DNA of 64,000 nucleotides from Halomonas sp. McH1-25 (GTDB taxonomy: Bacteria; Pseudomonadota; Gammaproteobacteria; Pseudomonadales; Halomonadaceae): positions 1-64,000 of the forward strand of contig NZ_JAKRFI010000002.1 in NCBI RefSeq assembly GCF_022348165.1, read 5' to 3'. The translations under genes and the position numbers were made by a program. Position 1 is the stretch's first letter; the number at the start of each line of letters is the position of its first letter. Positions 18,645 through 30,319 of this stretch are shown here, piece after piece. The notes under the pieces are model-generated. The model saw only the letters and a list, made by a program, of their open reading frames with translations, ran no database searches and was not told where the DNA came from.

Positions 18645-19436
18645 ATGAAAACCGTCACTCTGAGCACGCTGCAGGCAGCCAAGCGCGCCGGCGAGCCGTT
18701 CAGTTGCCTGACCGCCTATGATGCCTCGTTCGCCCATGCCGCCAGCCAGGCCGGCATCGACGTGCTATTGGTCGGTGACTCCCTGGGCATGGTGCTGCAG
18801 GGTCATGCCAGCACCCTACCCGTCACTATCGACGATATCTGCTATCACACCCGCTGCGTGTCCCGCGGCAAGGGACGCAGCCTGCTGATGGCCGACCTGC
18901 CGTTCATGAGCAATGCCAGCCTGGAACAGCTCATGCAACATGCAGGCGCTCTGATGCGTGCCGGTGCCGAGATGGTCAAGATCGAGGGCGAGGCTTGGTT
19001 GGCGGATGGCATCCGCGAGCTGACCCGGCGCGGCGTTCCCGTCTGCGCGCACATGGGCCTGACTCCCCAGACGGTCCATCAGATGGGTGGCTACAAGGTT
19101 CAGGGCCGGGATGCAGCGCATGCCGAGCGGATCATCGACGATGCCCGTCAGCTGGTTGCCGCTGGCGCATCGATCATTCTGCTGGAGTGCGTCCCCGCCA
19201 GCCTGGGCCGGGCGATGCGCGATGCCATTGACGTTCCTGTCATCGGGATCGGCGCCGGCCCCGAGGTCGATGGTCAAATTCTGGTAATGCACGATGTACT
19301 CGGCGTCAGCCTGGGGCGGATTCCGCGCTTCTCGCGGAACTTCCTGACCGACTCCGGATCGATCGAAGACGCGTTCCGCACTTACCACGAGGCCGTCAAG
19401 ACCCGTAGCTTTCCTACCGAGGAGCACAGTTTCTGA
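18645..19436 (+). CDS. panB: 3-methyl-2-oxobutanoate hydroxymethyltransferase
   Basis: First committed enzyme of pantothenate synthesis: adds a hydroxymethyl group from methylene-THF to alpha-ketoisovalerate, giving ketopantoate. The 263-residue TIM-barrel protein has LLVGDSLGMVLQGH (residues 42-55, Mg-binding Asp), MADLPFMS, KIEG and GIGAGPEVDGQ motifs. It is coupled to panC by a stop/start overlap at 19436. Confidence 0.97.
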   Translation: MKTVTLSTLQAAKRAGEPFSCLTAYDASFAHAASQAGIDVLLVGDSLGMVLQGHASTLPVTIDDICYHTRCVSRGKGRSLLMADLPFMSNASLEQLMQHAGALMRAGAEMVKIEGEAWLADGIRELTRRGVPVCAHMGLTPQTVHQMGGYKVQGRDAAHAERIIDDARQLVAAGASIILLECVPASLGRAMRDAIDVPVIGIGAGPEVDGQILVMHDVLGVSLGRIPRFSRNFLTDSGSIEDAFRTYHEAVKTRSFPTEEHSF

Positions 19437-20293
19437 TGTCTCTGCTCACTCTCAGCGATATCCCTTCACTGCGCCGTGCAGTGCAAGATGCTCGTCGCCA
19501 GGGCAAGCGCATCGGCTTGGTGCCCACCATGGGCAACCTACACCAAGGGCACTTGGCCCTGGTCGAAGCCGCTCGGGCTCGCGCCGACGTGGTGATTGCC
19601 ACGATCTTCGTCAATCCGTTGCAGTTCGGGCGCAACGAGGATCTCGACAGCTACCCGCGCACCCTGGCCGAAGATCAGGCCGCGCTCGAGGCAGCCGGCT
19701 GCGACATGGTGTTCACGCCGACCAGCCAGATGCTCTATCCCAACGGCCTGGACGATCAGGCCATCATTCGCGTACCCCGGGTCTCCGAGGGCCTGTGTGG
19801 CGCGCGCCGCCCCGGCCATTTCGAAGGCGTGGCCACGATCGTCGCCATGCTCTTCAACCTGGTACAGCCGGACGTCGCCTGTTTCGGCGAGAAGGATTAT
19901 CAGCAGCTTACCGTCATCCGCAAGCTGGTCGCCGACCTGCACCTGCCGATCGAGATCGTCGGCGTGCCGACCGTGCGCGCCGACGACGGATTGGCCCTGT
20001 CGTCGCGCAACGGCTATCTCAGCGACGCCCAGCGCGCCCAGGCACCGCGCCTTTACCAGGTATTGTGCCAAGCGCGCGATGCCTTGGAGGCTGGCCAGTC
20101 GCCCGATGATGTCCTGCGTGAATCACTCGCTCAGCTCGCCCATGGCAGTCTCAAGCCCGATTATCTGGAACTGCGCCGCGCCGACGATCTTGGCCCGGTG
20201 AACGATACGACCCGCGATGCCGTGTTGCTGGGTGCCGTGCACCTGGGCACTGCCCGCCTGATCGACAATCTCAAGGTTTCCCTGCCGCGCTAG
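19436..20293 (+). CDS. panC: Pantothenate synthetase
   Basis: Joins pantoate and beta-alanine with ATP through a pantoyl-adenylate. The 285-residue nucleotidyltransferase-superfamily protein has the [12 protein letters not shown] signature (HxGH-like, residues 26-37), the VNPLQFG motif, FGEKDYQQL and the SSRN motif (equivalent of KMSKS). Its ATG at 19436 shares a base with the panB stop. panD follows 46 bases on, so all three dedicated pantothenate genes are together. Confidence 0.97.
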   Translation: MSLLTLSDIPSLRRAVQDARRQGKRIGLVPTMGNLHQGHLALVEAARARADVVIATIFVNPLQFGRNEDLDSYPRTLAEDQAALEAAGCDMVFTPTSQMLYPNGLDDQAIIRVPRVSEGLCGARRPGHFEGVATIVAMLFNLVQPDVACFGEKDYQQLTVIRKLVADLHLPIEIVGVPTVRADDGLALSSRNGYLSDAQRAQAPRLYQVLCQARDALEAGQSPDDVLRESLAQLAHGSLKPDYLELRRADDLGPVNDTTRDAVLLGAVHLGTARLIDNLKVSLPR

Positions 20294-20339
20294 GGTTCGT
20301 GCGTGGCGTATAGGGCGTTACACAGCGAAGAGGACAGCG

Positions 20340-20720
20340 ATGTATACCGTCATGCTCAAGGCCAAGCTGCACATGGCCCGCGTTACCCATGCCGTGCTCA
20401 ATTATGAAGGTTCCTGCGCCATCGATGGGGAACTGCTCGATATGGCCGGCATCCGTGAAAACGAACAGATCCAGATCTATAACGTCGAAAACGGCCAGCG
20501 CTTCACGACCTATGCGATCCGTGGCGAAGAAGGCTCACGGATCATTTCGATCAATGGCGCCGCCGCCCACCTGGCGAGTGTCCATGATCGCATCATCATC
20601 TGCAGCTACGCCCACTACAGCGAAAGCGAGCTGGATGACCACAAACCGACTCTCGTTTATCTGCAAGAAGGCAATCACGTCAGCCACACCAGCCGCGCCA
20701 TTCCCGTCCAGGTCGCCTGA
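20340..20720 (+). CDS. panD: Aspartate 1-decarboxylase proenzyme
   Basis: Pyruvoyl enzyme that makes beta-alanine from aspartate for PanC. The 126-residue proenzyme has the self-cleavage site Gly24-Ser25 in [10 protein letters not shown], and Lys9 in the [12 protein letters not shown] segment. AGAGGA precedes the ATG at 20340. It is the last of panB-panC-panD. Confidence 0.97.
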   Translation: MYTVMLKAKLHMARVTHAVLNYEGSCAIDGELLDMAGIRENEQIQIYNVENGQRFTTYAIRGEEGSRIISINGAAAHLASVHDRIIICSYAHYSESELDDHKPTLVYLQEGNHVSHTSRAIPVQVA

Positions 20721-20899
20721 TCCCAAACGGCTCCCCACCCCGGCCGCCATGGATGGTGGTCAGACCCGAGCGTCTTCTCCACCCGACGCAACCCCGACCA
20801 ATATACGCATCGAGATGCCACTTTTTAGCGATTGTCGCGATGCACAACCACTCCTATGCTGAGGATGTAGTCGTCTGCCCTCGTTTCAAGGAGTTTCGC

Positions 20900-22078
20900 A
20901 TGCAAGACGTGGTCATCGTCGCGGCTCGCCGCACCGCCATCGGTACCTTTGGCGGCTCACTCGCCACGCTCCCTGCCACCGAGTTGGGCGCCAAGGTGAT
21001 CAAGGATATTCTCGCTAGCACCGGCGTGTCGCCTGACCAGGTCGACGAGGTGCTGCTCGGACAGGTGCTCACTGCCGGGGTCGGCCAGAATCCGGCACGC
21101 CAAGCCACTATCCTGGCCGGACTGCCCGATGCCGTTCCCGCCATGACCATCAACAAAGTCTGCGGATCGGGACTCAAGGCACTGCATCTGGCCACCCAGG
21201 CCATTCGTCTTGGCGATGCCGATCTGATACTTGCCGGTGGCCAGGAGAACATGTCGCTATCGCCACATGTGCTGCCCAATTCACGCACCGGTCAGCGCAT
21301 GGGCGACTGGAAGGCCATCGACACCATGGTCCATGACGGCCTGTGGGATGCCTTCAACCAGTACCACATGGGCATTACGGCCGAAAATCTGGCCGAGAAG
21401 TACGGCATCACCCGCGAGCAGATGGACGAATTCGCCGCCGCCTCCCAGCAGAAGGCTAGCGACGCCATCGACAGCGGCCGCTTCAAGAGCCAGATCGTGC
21501 CTGTCGAGATTCCCCAACGCAAAGGCGATCCGCTCGTCTTCGATACCGACGAAGGTCCACGCAAGGGCACGACGGCCGACAAACTGGCAGGCATGAAACC
21601 CGCCTTCAAGAAGGACGGCACGATCACCGCCGGCAATGCCTCCTCGATCAACGACGGGGCGGCGGTGGCCATGCTCTGCTCCGAAGCCAAGGCTCGCGAG
21701 CTCGGCCTGGAGCCGCTGGCCCGCATCAAGGCGTACGCCAATGCTGGCGTCGATCCGGCGATCATGGGCATCGGCCCAGCCCCAGCGACGCGGCGCTGCC
21801 TGGAAAAGGCCGGCTGGACCATCGACGAGTTGGACCTGATCGAGGCCAACGAGGCATTTGCCGCCCAGGCCTTGTCGGTCAACAAGGAACTCGGCTGGGA
21901 TGCCGGCAAGATCAACGTCAATGGCGGTGCGATTGCACTGGGTCATCCCATCGGCGCATCGGGCTGCCGTGTCCTGGTCACGTTGTTGCATGAAATGATT
22001 GCCCGCGATGCCAAGAAGGGCCTGGCCACGCTGTGTATCGGCGGAGGGCAGGGGGTCGCCCTGGCCATCGAAAGATAA
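20900..22078 (+). CDS. phaA: Acetyl-CoA C-acetyltransferase (thiolase)
   Basis: Biosynthetic-type thiolase that condenses two acetyl-CoA to acetoacetyl-CoA. The 392-residue product (ATG at 20900, preceded by AAGGAG) has the acyl-enzyme cysteine in [10 protein letters not shown] (about residue 89), the NEAFA motif, the catalytic GHPIGASG histidine and the second cysteine in CIGGGQG. The enzyme type fits PHB synthesis, which is common in Halomonas, but no phaB or phaC gene is adjacent, so atoB-like roles are possible. The open frame extends 49 codons upstream without support. Confidence 0.85.
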   Translation: MQDVVIVAARRTAIGTFGGSLATLPATELGAKVIKDILASTGVSPDQVDEVLLGQVLTAGVGQNPARQATILAGLPDAVPAMTINKVCGSGLKALHLATQAIRLGDADLILAGGQENMSLSPHVLPNSRTGQRMGDWKAIDTMVHDGLWDAFNQYHMGITAENLAEKYGITREQMDEFAAASQQKASDAIDSGRFKSQIVPVEIPQRKGDPLVFDTDEGPRKGTTADKLAGMKPAFKKDGTITAGNASSINDGAAVAMLCSEAKARELGLEPLARIKAYANAGVDPAIMGIGPAPATRRCLEKAGWTIDELDLIEANEAFAAQALSVNKELGWDAGKINVNGGAIALGHPIGASGCRVLVTLLHEMIARDAKKGLATLCIGGGQGVALAIER

Positions 22079-22100
22079 AGCACGCTGGTTATCCATGAAA

Positions 22101-22134
22101 AACGCCCCTGCAGGCCTAAACCTGCAGGGGCGTT
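22101..22134. terminator. Bidirectional terminator between thiolase gene and pnp
   Basis: A perfect 14-bp stem (22101-22114 with 22121-22134) with a 6-base loop. It is flanked by A-rich sequence on the left and a T-containing tract on the right, and serves the two convergent genes. Confidence 0.85.
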
Positions 22135-22184
22135 GTCTTGCTGCCTATCTGTCAGCGTGTCGCTGTGGCTGACTTACTCGGCTC

Positions 22185-24308
22185 TTACTCGGCCAAGGTG
22201 GCTTCGAAGGCAGCCTTTTCCTCGGCGGTGATTTCCTTGATCGACAGCTTCACGCGGTTGCGATTGTCGATGTCGAGGACCTTGACGGTAACTTCGTCGC
22301 CTTCGTTGAGGAAGTCACGTACGTCGTTGACGCGCTCCGGCACGATCTGAGAGATGTGTACCAGACCGTCGGTCCCGGGCATGAAGTTGACGAACGCGCC
22401 GAAGTCGGCGATTCGCACCACCTTGCCGCGATACAGCTTACCGATCTCGGCTTCGGCGGTAATGCCGAGGACCGTATCGATGGCACGCTTGGCGGCAGCC
22501 TTGTCGTCGGCGTAGATGCGCACGGTGCCATCGTCGTCGAGGTCGATGGACGCGCCGGTGTCCTCGCAGATCTTGCGGATCGTCGCGCCACCCTTACCGA
22601 TGACGTCACGAATCTTGTCCGGATCGATCTTGATGGTCGCCATGGACGGCGCGTTGACGGAAACTTCTTCGCGACTCTGGGCGATTACCTGGTTCATCTC
22701 GCCGAGGATATGCAAGCGAGCGTCATGGGCCTGCTGCAGAGCAGTTTCCATGATCTCCTCGTTGATCCCCTCGATCTTGATGTCCATCTGCAGCGCGGTG
22801 ACACCTTCGGCAGAACCGGCGACCTTGAAGTCCATATCGCCGAGATGATCTTCGTCGCCGAGGATATCGGTCAGTACGGCGAAGCCTTCGTCGTCCTTGA
22901 CCAGCCCCATGGCGATCCCCGCCACCGGCGCCTTGAGCGGTACGCCGGCATCCATCAGGGCCAGCGAGGAGCCGCATACCGAGGCCATGGAGCTCGAGCC
23001 ATTCGACTCGGTGATTTCGGACACCACGCGAATGGTGTAAGGGAAGGCTTCCTCGCTGGGCAGCATGGCCTGGACCCCACGGCGCGCCAGGCGGCCATGA
23101 CCGATTTCACGACGCTTGGGGCTGCCCATGAAACCGGCCTCGCCCACGCTGTACGGAGGGAAGTTGTAGTGCAGCAGGAAGCGATCCTTGCGCTCACCTT
23201 CCAGCGACTCGATCAGTTGGGCATCGCGCAAGGTACCCAGTGTGGCGATGACCATCGCCTGGGTTTCACCGCGCGTGAACAGTGCGGAACCGTGGGTGCG
23301 CGGCAGCAGACCGACTTCGATGTCGAGCGGACGCACGGTCTTGTTGTCGCGTCCGTCGATACGCGGCTCGCCCGCAATGACGCGACCACGCACCACCCGC
23401 TTCTCGAGGCTGGCGAAGGCGGCGTTGACTTCCTCGGGAGTGAATTTGCTCTCTTCACCGCTAGCGAGCAGCTCGATCGCTTCGGCCTTGAGTGCAGCCA
23501 GTGCATCCTGGCGTGCCATCTTGTCGATGATGCGGTAGGCATCGCCGACCTTGGCTTCGAAAGCCTCGGTCACGGCACCCTTGAGCACGGTGTTCTCGGG
23601 CTCCGGCTGCCAGTCCCACTTGGGCTTGCCGGCCTCGGCGACGAATTCGTTGATGGCCTGGATGGCGACCTGCATTTCCTGATGGCCATAAAGCACGGCA
23701 CCCAGCATTTCGTCCTCGAGCAGTTCCTTGGCTTCGGACTCGACCATCAGCACGGCCTTCTCGGTGCCGGCCACGACCATGTCGAGTTCGGAAGCTTGCA
23801 GCTCATCGACGCTCGGGTTGAGGAAATAGCCACGATCTTCGCTAAACGCCACGCGTGCGGCACCGATCGGGCCGCTGAATGGCACACCGGAGATCGCCAG
23901 CGCTGCCGAGGTGCCAAGCATCGCGGCAATGTCCGGATCCTGGCTACGGTCGGCGGACAGCACGGTACACACGACCTGGACTTCATTCATGAAGCCCTTG
24001 GGGAATAGCGGACGGATCGGACGGTCGATCAGGCGCGAAGTCAGCGTTTCCTTCTCGGTCGGACGCCCTTCGCGCTTGAAGAAGCCACCGGGAATCTTGC
24101 CCACCGAGTACGTTCTTTCCTGGTAGTGCACCGACAGCGGGAAAAAGTCCTGGCCCGGCTTCATCTCTTTCTTGGCCACGACGGTACACAGCACCACGGC
24201 TCCACCCATGGTGACTTGCACGGCGCCGGTGGCCTGACGGGCGACACGCCCGGTTTCGAGGGTGACGGTACTCTGACCGTACTGGAATGTTTTCTTGACC
24301 GGATTCAC
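22185..24308 (-). CDS. pnp: Polyribonucleotide nucleotidyltransferase (PNPase)
   Basis: 3'-5' phosphorolytic exoribonuclease of the RNA degradosome. Two RNase PH domains are followed by a KH domain ([11 protein letters not shown] near residue 560) and an S1 domain ([15 protein letters not shown]) close to the C-terminus; 707 residues, as usual. The start is taken as GTG at 24308, because AAGGAAG lies 5 bases before it; an upstream TTG in the same frame is less likely. It is downstream of rpsO, as in E. coli. Confidence 0.96.
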   Translation of the reverse strand: MNPVKKTFQYGQSTVTLETGRVARQATGAVQVTMGGAVVLCTVVAKKEMKPGQDFFPLSVHYQERTYSVGKIPGGFFKREGRPTEKETLTSRLIDRPIRPLFPKGFMNEVQVVCTVLSADRSQDPDIAAMLGTSAALAISGVPFSGPIGAARVAFSEDRGYFLNPSVDELQASELDMVVAGTEKAVLMVESEAKELLEDEMLGAVLYGHQEMQVAIQAINEFVAEAGKPKWDWQPEPENTVLKGAVTEAFEAKVGDAYRIIDKMARQDALAALKAEAIELLASGEESKFTPEEVNAAFASLEKRVVRGRVIAGEPRIDGRDNKTVRPLDIEVGLLPRTHGSALFTRGETQAMVIATLGTLRDAQLIESLEGERKDRFLLHYNFPPYSVGEAGFMGSPKRREIGHGRLARRGVQAMLPSEEAFPYTIRVVSEITESNGSSSMASVCGSSLALMDAGVPLKAPVAGIAMGLVKDDEGFAVLTDILGDEDHLGDMDFKVAGSAEGVTALQMDIKIEGINEEIMETALQQAHDARLHILGEMNQVIAQSREEVSVNAPSMATIKIDPDKIRDVIGKGGATIRKICEDTGASIDLDDDGTVRIYADDKAAAKRAIDTVLGITAEAEIGKLYRGKVVRIADFGAFVNFMPGTDGLVHISQIVPERVNDVRDFLNEGDEVTVKVLDIDNRNRVKLSIKEITAEEKAAFEATLAE

Positions 24309-24407
24309 AGTGACTTCCTTCAACTTGTCTGTTTCATGTTTGGGCCTTTTGACTCGGCGACCATTTTAGGAGTTCACGGGGTCAAGAGCTACCAGCGGCC
24401 CATAAAA

Positions 24408-24437
24408 GAACAAGCAACCCCGAAGGGTTGCTTGTTC
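24408..24437 (-). terminator. Terminator after rpsO
   Basis: A 13-bp stem (24408-24420 with 24425-24437) with a CGAA loop is followed on the minus strand by TTTTATG. It lies between rpsO and pnp, so pnp either relies on read-through or on its own promoter. Confidence 0.8.
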
Positions 24438-24461
24438 GAAAGGTCTTGCGACGTTGCGGTC

Positions 24462-24731
24462 TTAGCGACGCAGGCCCAGGCGCTGGATCAGCGACTGGTA
24501 GCGCTCGAGATCCTTGCGCTTGAGGTAGTCGAGCAGCTTGCGACGCTGGTTGACCATACGGATCAGACCACGACGGGAGTGGTGATCCTGCTTGTTGGTC
24601 TTGAAGTGATCCTGCAGGCCATCGATGTTGGCGCTCAGCAGGGCGACCTGAACTTCGGGGGAACCGGTGTCGTTATCGCCACGACCGTATTCCTGGACGA
24701 TTTCAGCCTTTTTCTCAGCAGTCAGTGCCAT
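24462..24731 (-). CDS. rpsO: 30S ribosomal protein S15
   Basis: Primary 16S rRNA-binding protein of the small-subunit platform. The 89-residue sequence has the S15 signature with the [18 protein letters not shown]-like block (here [18 protein letters not shown]) and ends in [18 protein letters not shown] lies just before the ATG. It sits between truB and pnp in the conserved order. Confidence 0.98.
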   Translation of the reverse strand: MALTAEKKAEIVQEYGRGDNDTGSPEVQVALLSANIDGLQDHFKTNKQDHHSRRGLIRMVNQRRKLLDYLKRKDLERYQSLIQRLGLRR

Positions 24732-24833
24732 CTGTCTCTCCAGTAAGCAATATGCCTAAACGATGAATGTCGGAGACCACGCATATTTGCAGTCTCCATG
24801 GTGTGGCCACCGTAGTTTGGCGGCCGTGATCGC

Positions 24834-25781
24834 CTACCCTGCGGTGGCGACCAGACGACGCGGTGCAATTTCACCCATCGCCGTGACGGTGACCAGGCCC
24901 AGAAACGCCTGGTCACGGTACAATCTCACCAAGTCGTCCTGAGCCAGTCCGACGGTGTCTATCCTGGCGCGCTGGCCCTGCAACAGCCGGCTCGCTGCAG
25001 TGTCGTCGACCTCGATCTTCGGCAAGTGCGATACCAGCACGTCCATGGGTAGCAGCAAGGCTTCCCGGGACGCCTGATCTTCCCGCTCCTCGATCCGTTC
25101 CAGGGTTAACATATCAGCGTTCGCGACAGTGCCCCCACTCTCTTCGGCAGAGGCGCCGAAGGGACCGGTCCTTAGTCTTCGCAGTGCGGTAATATGAGCG
25201 CCACAGCCCAGCTCACGCCCGATGTCCTCGGCCAAGGTCCGGATGTAGGTGCCCTTGCTGCAAGCCACCTCGAGATCGAATCCCTCGGTGTCGCGGGCAA
25301 GAAGGCGCGTATCATAAACCGTCACACGCCGTGGTGCACGCTCAATCGACTTGCCCTGCCGGGCCAGTTCGTAGAGCGGACGCCCCTGATGCTTGAGCGC
25401 CGAGTACATCGGCGGGACCTGCTCGATAGAGCCACGAAAACGTGCCAGCACATTTTCGACGTCCGTCTCGCTGAAGGGCCTGACCGGACGACGCTCGATG
25501 ACGGTGCCCTCGGCATCGCCGGTGTCAGTGGTCTCACCCAGGCGAAGCCGGGTTCGATAGACCTTGTCCGACTCCAGCAGATGCGAGGAAAACTTGGTCG
25601 CCTCGCCAAAGCACACTGGCAGCAAACCGGTGGCCATGGGATCCAGCGTGCCGGTATGCCCCGCCTTTTGCGCCTGGAACAGGCGGCGTACGCGCTGCAG
25701 AGCGAAGTTGCTCGACATGCCCTGGGGCTTGTCGAGCAGTAGCACTCCGTTGACCGACAGGCCGCGGCGACGTCGCGCCAT
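24834..25781 (-). CDS. truB: tRNA pseudouridine(55) synthase
   Basis: Makes pseudouridine 55 in the T loop of tRNAs. The 315-residue enzyme has the catalytic Asp in HTGTLDPMATGLLP (about residues 43-56), the GETTDTGDAEG motif and a C-terminal PUA-like region. The start at 25781 overlaps the rbfA stop by one base (TGATG), which indicates coupling. Confidence 0.97.
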   Translation of the reverse strand: MARRRRGLSVNGVLLLDKPQGMSSNFALQRVRRLFQAQKAGHTGTLDPMATGLLPVCFGEATKFSSHLLESDKVYRTRLRLGETTDTGDAEGTVIERRPVRPFSETDVENVLARFRGSIEQVPPMYSALKHQGRPLYELARQGKSIERAPRRVTVYDTRLLARDTEGFDLEVACSKGTYIRTLAEDIGRELGCGAHITALRRLRTGPFGASAEESGGTVANADMLTLERIEEREDQASREALLLPMDVLVSHLPKIEVDDTAASRLLQGQRARIDTVGLAQDDLVRLYRDQAFLGLVTVTAMGEIAPRRLVATAG

Positions 25782-26182
25782 CAGCGCTCGTCCTCGGAGC
25801 TCGGATCTTCGCTACCATTGCGAGCACGATCGGACTCGACCGCCTGATCGATCAGCGACGACAGCTGGTGTCCACGCGCCACGCTTGCGTCGTAATGAAA
25901 GCGTAACTCCGGCACATGGCGCAGCTTGATGCGCTGAGCGATCTGACTGCGCAGGAAACCGGCGGCGCGCTTGAGCACCGTCAGGTTCTCCTTGATGCGC
26001 TCGGCATCGTTGTCGCCCAGCAAGGTGACGTAGACGTCGGCATAGCCCAGATCGCGACTGACATCGACGCCGCTCACGGTGACCATGCCCAGGCGCGGAT
26101 CCTTGATTTCACGCTGGATGAGTACCGCCAGCTCCTGTTGGAGCTGGTCGGCCACCCGATCGGTACGCTTGAACTCGCGCAT
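25781..26182 (-). CDS. rbfA: Ribosome-binding factor A
   Basis: KH-fold 30S maturation factor that acts near the 16S 5' helix and in cold adaptation. The 133-residue protein starts MREFKRTDRVADQLQ, has the TVSGVDVSRDLGYADVYVT block and ends in an acidic tail. GGAGAG precedes the ATG; infB lies 21 bases upstream. Confidence 0.96.
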   Translation of the reverse strand: MREFKRTDRVADQLQQELAVLIQREIKDPRLGMVTVSGVDVSRDLGYADVYVTLLGDNDAERIKENLTVLKRAAGFLRSQIAQRIKLRHVPELRFHYDASVARGHQLSSLIDQAVESDRARNGSEDPSSEDER

Positions 26183-26203
26183 CAGCTTGCTCTCCTCGGC
26201 GCG

Positions 26204-28771
26204 TTACAGGCTGCGCTCGACCCTGATCTGATCGAAGACCTCGATCTTGTCGCCGACCTGGACGTCATTGTAGTTCTTGACGCCGATACCGCATTCCATG
26301 CCATTGCGTACTTCGTTGACATCGTCCTTGAAGCGGCGCAGGGACTCCAGCTCGCCTTCGTAGATGACCACGTTGTCGCGCAGGACACGAATTCGCTTGT
26401 TGCGGTACACGGTGCCCTCGATGACCATACAGCCCGCCACGGCACCGATCTTGGGCGCCTTGAAGACGTCGCGCACTTCGGCCACACCGACGATCTCTTC
26501 CTTCCACTCCGGCGCCAGCATGCCGCTCATGGCCTGCTTGACCTCGTCGATGAGCTGGTAGATGACGCTGTAGTAGCGAAGATCCAGACCCTCGCGCTCG
26601 ATGATTTCCCGGGCGGCGGCGTCGGCACGCACGTTGAAGCCGACCACGATGGCGTCGCTGGCCAGCGCCAGGTTGGCATCGGTACCGGTAATACCGCCGA
26701 CCCCGGACGACACCACGGCAACTTCCACTTCACCGGTGGACAGCTCTTCGAGCGCGCCACGGATCGCTTCCAGGGACCCCTGCACATCGGCTTTGAGGAC
26801 GATATTGACCTTGGCCACCTCGTCCTGGCCCATCTGCGAGAACATGTTCTCCAGCTTGGCCTTCTGCTGACGCGCCAGACGCACCTCGCGGTACTTGCCC
26901 TGACGGAAGTTGGCGACTTCACGCGCCTTCTTCTCGTCGGCCAGGACCATGAAGTCCTCACCGGCTTCCGGGGTTCCATCCAGGCCCTGGATCTCGACGG
27001 GCATGGCCGGCCCCACCGACTCGACCTGCTGGCCGAGTTCGTTGGTCAGCGCACGTACACGGCCGTAGTGCAACCCTGCCAGCACGATGTCACCACGCCG
27101 CAGCGTACCGTTCTGGACCAGCACGGTAGCCACCGGACCGCGGCCCTTGTCGAGACGCGACTCGACCACGACGCCCTTGCCCGGCGCATCGGGAACGGCC
27201 TTGAGCTCGAGCACTTCGGAGACCAGCAGCACTGCTTCGAGCAGTGCATCGACGCCTTCACCGGTCTTGGCCGAGACGTGGACGAACTGCGTATCGCCGC
27301 CCCACTCCTCGGAGATCACGCCATGCTGCGACAGCTCGTTCTTGACGCGATCCGGATCGGCGCCCTGCTTGTCGATCTTGTTGACCGCGACCACCAACGG
27401 CACACCCGCCGCCTTGGCGTGTTCGACGGCCTCGACGGTCTGCGGCATGACGCCGTCATCGGCGGCCACCACCAGGATGACCACATCGGTCGCCTGGGCA
27501 CCACGTGCACGCATTGCAGTGAACGCTGCGTGCCCCGGTGTGTCGAGGAAGGTGACATCGCCCGTTTCGTGCTCGACGTGATAGGCACCGATGTGCTGGG
27601 TAATGCCGCCAGCCTCGCCGGTAGCCACCTTGGTGCGACGAATATAGTCGAGCAGCGAGGTCTTACCGTGGTCGACGTGGCCCATCACGGTGACGACCGG
27701 CGCCCGCGTGATTTCCTCGCCCTCGTAGGAGATGCCTTCGAGAACTTCGGTCTCCAGTGCATCGTCCTTGACCAGCTTGGGCTTGTGGCCCATTTCCTCG
27801 ACGACGATCGCCGCCGTGTCCTGGTCGATGGTCTGGTTGATGGTCACCGCCGCACCCATGGTGAACATGGCCTTGATGACTTCGTTGGCCTTGATCGCCA
27901 TCTTGTCGGCCAAATCGGCAACACTGATCGACTCGGGGATAGCCACTTCGCGCACGATCGGCTGCGTCGGCTTCTGGAAGCCGTGCTTGCCACCGCCGCC
28001 GGTATCGCGGCCACGACGCGTACCACGCCGTTCGGCACGCTTGACCTTCTTGCCGCTACCGCGCCGACGCTCGCTGCGCTCTTCGCGATCTTCGTCGCGA
28101 CTGGTCTCATGGCGACCTTTCTTGGCCGCGCCTTTCTTCGCATTGGCACGACGATTTTCGCTACGCGGCTCCTTGGGCGGCGCCTCGACGACCGGCGCCT
28201 CACCGCCGCCTTCGTCATCCGGCAGCTCGAGCTCGGTCGGCACGTCAGGCTCGGGCGCCTTGCGTGCCGGCTGCTCGGCCGTCTCCGCCTTGTCTGCCGC
28301 CGCCTGACGCTCGGCTTCCTGCTTGGCAGCCTCTTCAGCGGCACGCGCTTCGGCAGCCCGCGCCTCGGCGGCACGCACCTCTTCGGCCTGAGCCCGTGCC
28401 TGCGTATCCGCCATGTCGCCGACCAGCTGGCGCGGCCCTTGCTCGACCGGCTCGGGCTTGGCAGCCGCCTCGTCCTCGTCGCGCTTGACGTAGGTACGCT
28501 TCTTGCGAACCTGCACTTCGATAGTCTTGCCGCGGTCGCCGCTCTTGATGCGACTCTTGGTCTTGCGCGTCAAGGTAATGCGGTTCTTGGGAGCACGCCC
28601 ATCGCCGCCATGACTCTTGGTGAGGTGATCGAGCAATCGCTGCTTATCCTCTTCGGAGACAGCATCGCCTTCGCTCTTGTGCGGAAGCCCCGCGTCTTTC
28701 ATTTGTTCCAGAAGGCGGGAAGTATCACGCCCCACCTTGACTGCGAAATCTTTAACTGTCATTTCTGACAT
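26204..28771 (-). CDS. infB: Translation initiation factor IF-2
   Basis: GTPase that places initiator tRNA on the 30S subunit. The 855-residue protein has an N-terminal IF2_N domain (residues 1-50), a long charged linker rich in E, A, R and K (about 80-270), a second IF2_N motif, then the G domain with GHVDHGKT (G1), DTPGH (G3) and NKID (G4), followed by domains II to IV. AGGAGGG precedes the ATG. It lies in the rimP-nusA-infB operon. Confidence 0.97.
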   Translation of the reverse strand: MSEMTVKDFAVKVGRDTSRLLEQMKDAGLPHKSEGDAVSEEDKQRLLDHLTKSHGGDGRAPKNRITLTRKTKSRIKSGDRGKTIEVQVRKKRTYVKRDEDEAAAKPEPVEQGPRQLVGDMADTQARAQAEEVRAAEARAAEARAAEEAAKQEAERQAAADKAETAEQPARKAPEPDVPTELELPDDEGGGEAPVVEAPPKEPRSENRRANAKKGAAKKGRHETSRDEDREERSERRRGSGKKVKRAERRGTRRGRDTGGGGKHGFQKPTQPIVREVAIPESISVADLADKMAIKANEVIKAMFTMGAAVTINQTIDQDTAAIVVEEMGHKPKLVKDDALETEVLEGISYEGEEITRAPVVTVMGHVDHGKTSLLDYIRRTKVATGEAGGITQHIGAYHVEHETGDVTFLDTPGHAAFTAMRARGAQATDVVILVVAADDGVMPQTVEAVEHAKAAGVPLVVAVNKIDKQGADPDRVKNELSQHGVISEEWGGDTQFVHVSAKTGEGVDALLEAVLLVSEVLELKAVPDAPGKGVVVESRLDKGRGPVATVLVQNGTLRRGDIVLAGLHYGRVRALTNELGQQVESVGPAMPVEIQGLDGTPEAGEDFMVLADEKKAREVANFRQGKYREVRLARQQKAKLENMFSQMGQDEVAKVNIVLKADVQGSLEAIRGALEELSTGEVEVAVVSSGVGGITGTDANLALASDAIVVGFNVRADAAAREIIEREGLDLRYYSVIYQLIDEVKQAMSGMLAPEWKEEIVGVAEVRDVFKAPKIGAVAGCMVIEGTVYRNKRIRVLRDNVVIYEGELESLRRFKDDVNEVRNGMECGIGVKNYNDVQVGDKIEVFDQIRVERSL

Positions 28772-28798
28772 TACGACCCTCCTGAGCCCGTGACCTAG

Positions 28799-30292
28799 TT
28801 ACTGTTCACTCTCGAACCAGGGCGCACGGGCGGTCATGATCAATGCCGCGGCGCGCTCTTCATCCACGTCCTCGATGTCCTTGAGATCATCGATGGACTG
28901 CTCGGCAAGATCTTCCATGGTGACGATGCCACGGCTGGCCAGTGTAAAGGCCAGGTGTCGATCCATCCCGTCCATCTCGAGCAGATCCTCGGCGGGCTGG
29001 GCGCCATCCAGGACTTCCTCGGAAGCGATTGCCAGGTTCAACAGCTCGTCTTTGGCGCGTGCGCGCAGTTCTTCTATCAGGTCTTCATCGAATTCTTCGA
29101 TCTCCAGCATCTCCTCGATGGGCACATAAGCCAGTTCCTCGAGGGAGGTAAAGCCTTCTTCGACCAGTACCCGAGCCAACTCCTCGTCGATCTCGAGGTG
29201 ATTGATGAAGTACTCGACCAGGCTATCGATCTCTTGTTCGCGTTTGCCCTCGGCTTCGTCTTCGGTCATCACATTGAGTGCCCAACCCGTCAGCTCACTG
29301 GCCAACCGCACGTTCTGACCGCTGCGACCGATAGCCTGGGCGAGATTGTCTTCGGCAACGGCGACATCCATCGAATGGGTGTCCTCGTCGACGAGAATGG
29401 AAGCGACATCGGCAGGGGCCATGGCGTTGATGACCAACTGTGCCGGGTTGTCGTCCCATAGGATAATATCCACGCGCTCGTTCTGCAGCTCGTTGGACAC
29501 CGCTTGCACACGCGAACCGCGCATGCCGACACATGCACCGACCGGGTCGATGCGCTTGTCGTTGGTCTTGACGGCGATCTTGGCCCGCGAGCCGGGATCA
29601 CGCGCCGCTCCCTTGATCTCGATGAGCTGCTCGGCGATTTCCGGCACCTCGATCTTGAACAGTTCGATGATCAGCTCGGGACGCGTACGCGACAGGATCA
29701 GTTGCGAGCCACGCGCCTCCGCGTCGACTTTCCACAGCAGGGCACGCACCCGCTCGTTCATGCGGTAGCGCTCACCGGGAATCATCTCGCTGCGCGGCAG
29801 AAACGCCTCGGCATTGTCGCCCAGGTCGATGATCAGCCCGTCGCGTGTTGTTTTCTTGACCGTACCGGCAACCAGCTCGCCTTCGCGCTCGGCATAGTGA
29901 CGTACGATCTGGGCGCGTTCGGCCTCGCGAACCTTCTGCACGATGACCTGCTTGGCGGTCTGCGCTGCAATACGCCCGAACGCGGCATTCTCGATCCGCT
30001 CCTCGACCACGTCGCCCAAGGTCAGCGGGGGATCGCGCTGCTCGGCAAACGTCTGCTTGATCTCTGCATCGGGATTCTCGAACTCGTCGTCCTCGATCAC
30101 CACCCAGCGACGAAACGTCTCGTAGTCACCGGTCGTGCGATCGATCTTGACGCGGACGCTGACCTCCTGGCCCTCGAAACGCTTGCGCGACGCACTGGCC
30201 AGTGCGGACTCGACCGCTTCGAAGATCACCTCACGGGGCACGCCCTTCTCGTTCGAGATCGCATCAACGACCAGCAGAATCTCTTTGCTCAT
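28799..30292 (-). CDS. nusA: Transcription termination/antitermination factor NusA
   Basis: RNA polymerase-associated factor that modulates pausing, termination and rRNA antitermination. In 497 residues it shows the N-terminal RNAP-binding domain, an S1 domain (about 135-200, with [23 protein letters not shown]-like sequence), KH domains ([12 protein letters not shown] type: [12 protein letters not shown]) and two C-terminal acidic repeats (about 360-495), as in gammaproteobacteria. It is downstream of rimP by 27 bases and upstream of infB by 27 bases. Confidence 0.97.
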   Translation of the reverse strand: MSKEILLVVDAISNEKGVPREVIFEAVESALASASRKRFEGQEVSVRVKIDRTTGDYETFRRWVVIEDDEFENPDAEIKQTFAEQRDPPLTLGDVVEERIENAAFGRIAAQTAKQVIVQKVREAERAQIVRHYAEREGELVAGTVKKTTRDGLIIDLGDNAEAFLPRSEMIPGERYRMNERVRALLWKVDAEARGSQLILSRTRPELIIELFKIEVPEIAEQLIEIKGAARDPGSRAKIAVKTNDKRIDPVGACVGMRGSRVQAVSNELQNERVDIILWDDNPAQLVINAMAPADVASILVDEDTHSMDVAVAEDNLAQAIGRSGQNVRLASELTGWALNVMTEDEAEGKREQEIDSLVEYFINHLEIDEELARVLVEEGFTSLEELAYVPIEEMLEIEEFDEDLIEELRARAKDELLNLAIASEEVLDGAQPAEDLLEMDGMDRHLAFTLASRGIVTMEDLAEQSIDDLKDIEDVDEERAAALIMTARAPWFESEQ

Positions 30293-30319
30293 GCCTTAAG
30301 CCTCGCCAGAAAACAGTTC

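Noticed and set aside
25916-28768. A 950-codon plus-strand open frame opposite infB
   Set aside because: It is the antisense shadow of infB: its His/Leu/Asp-rich sequence is the mirror of GC-rich codons, with no domains.
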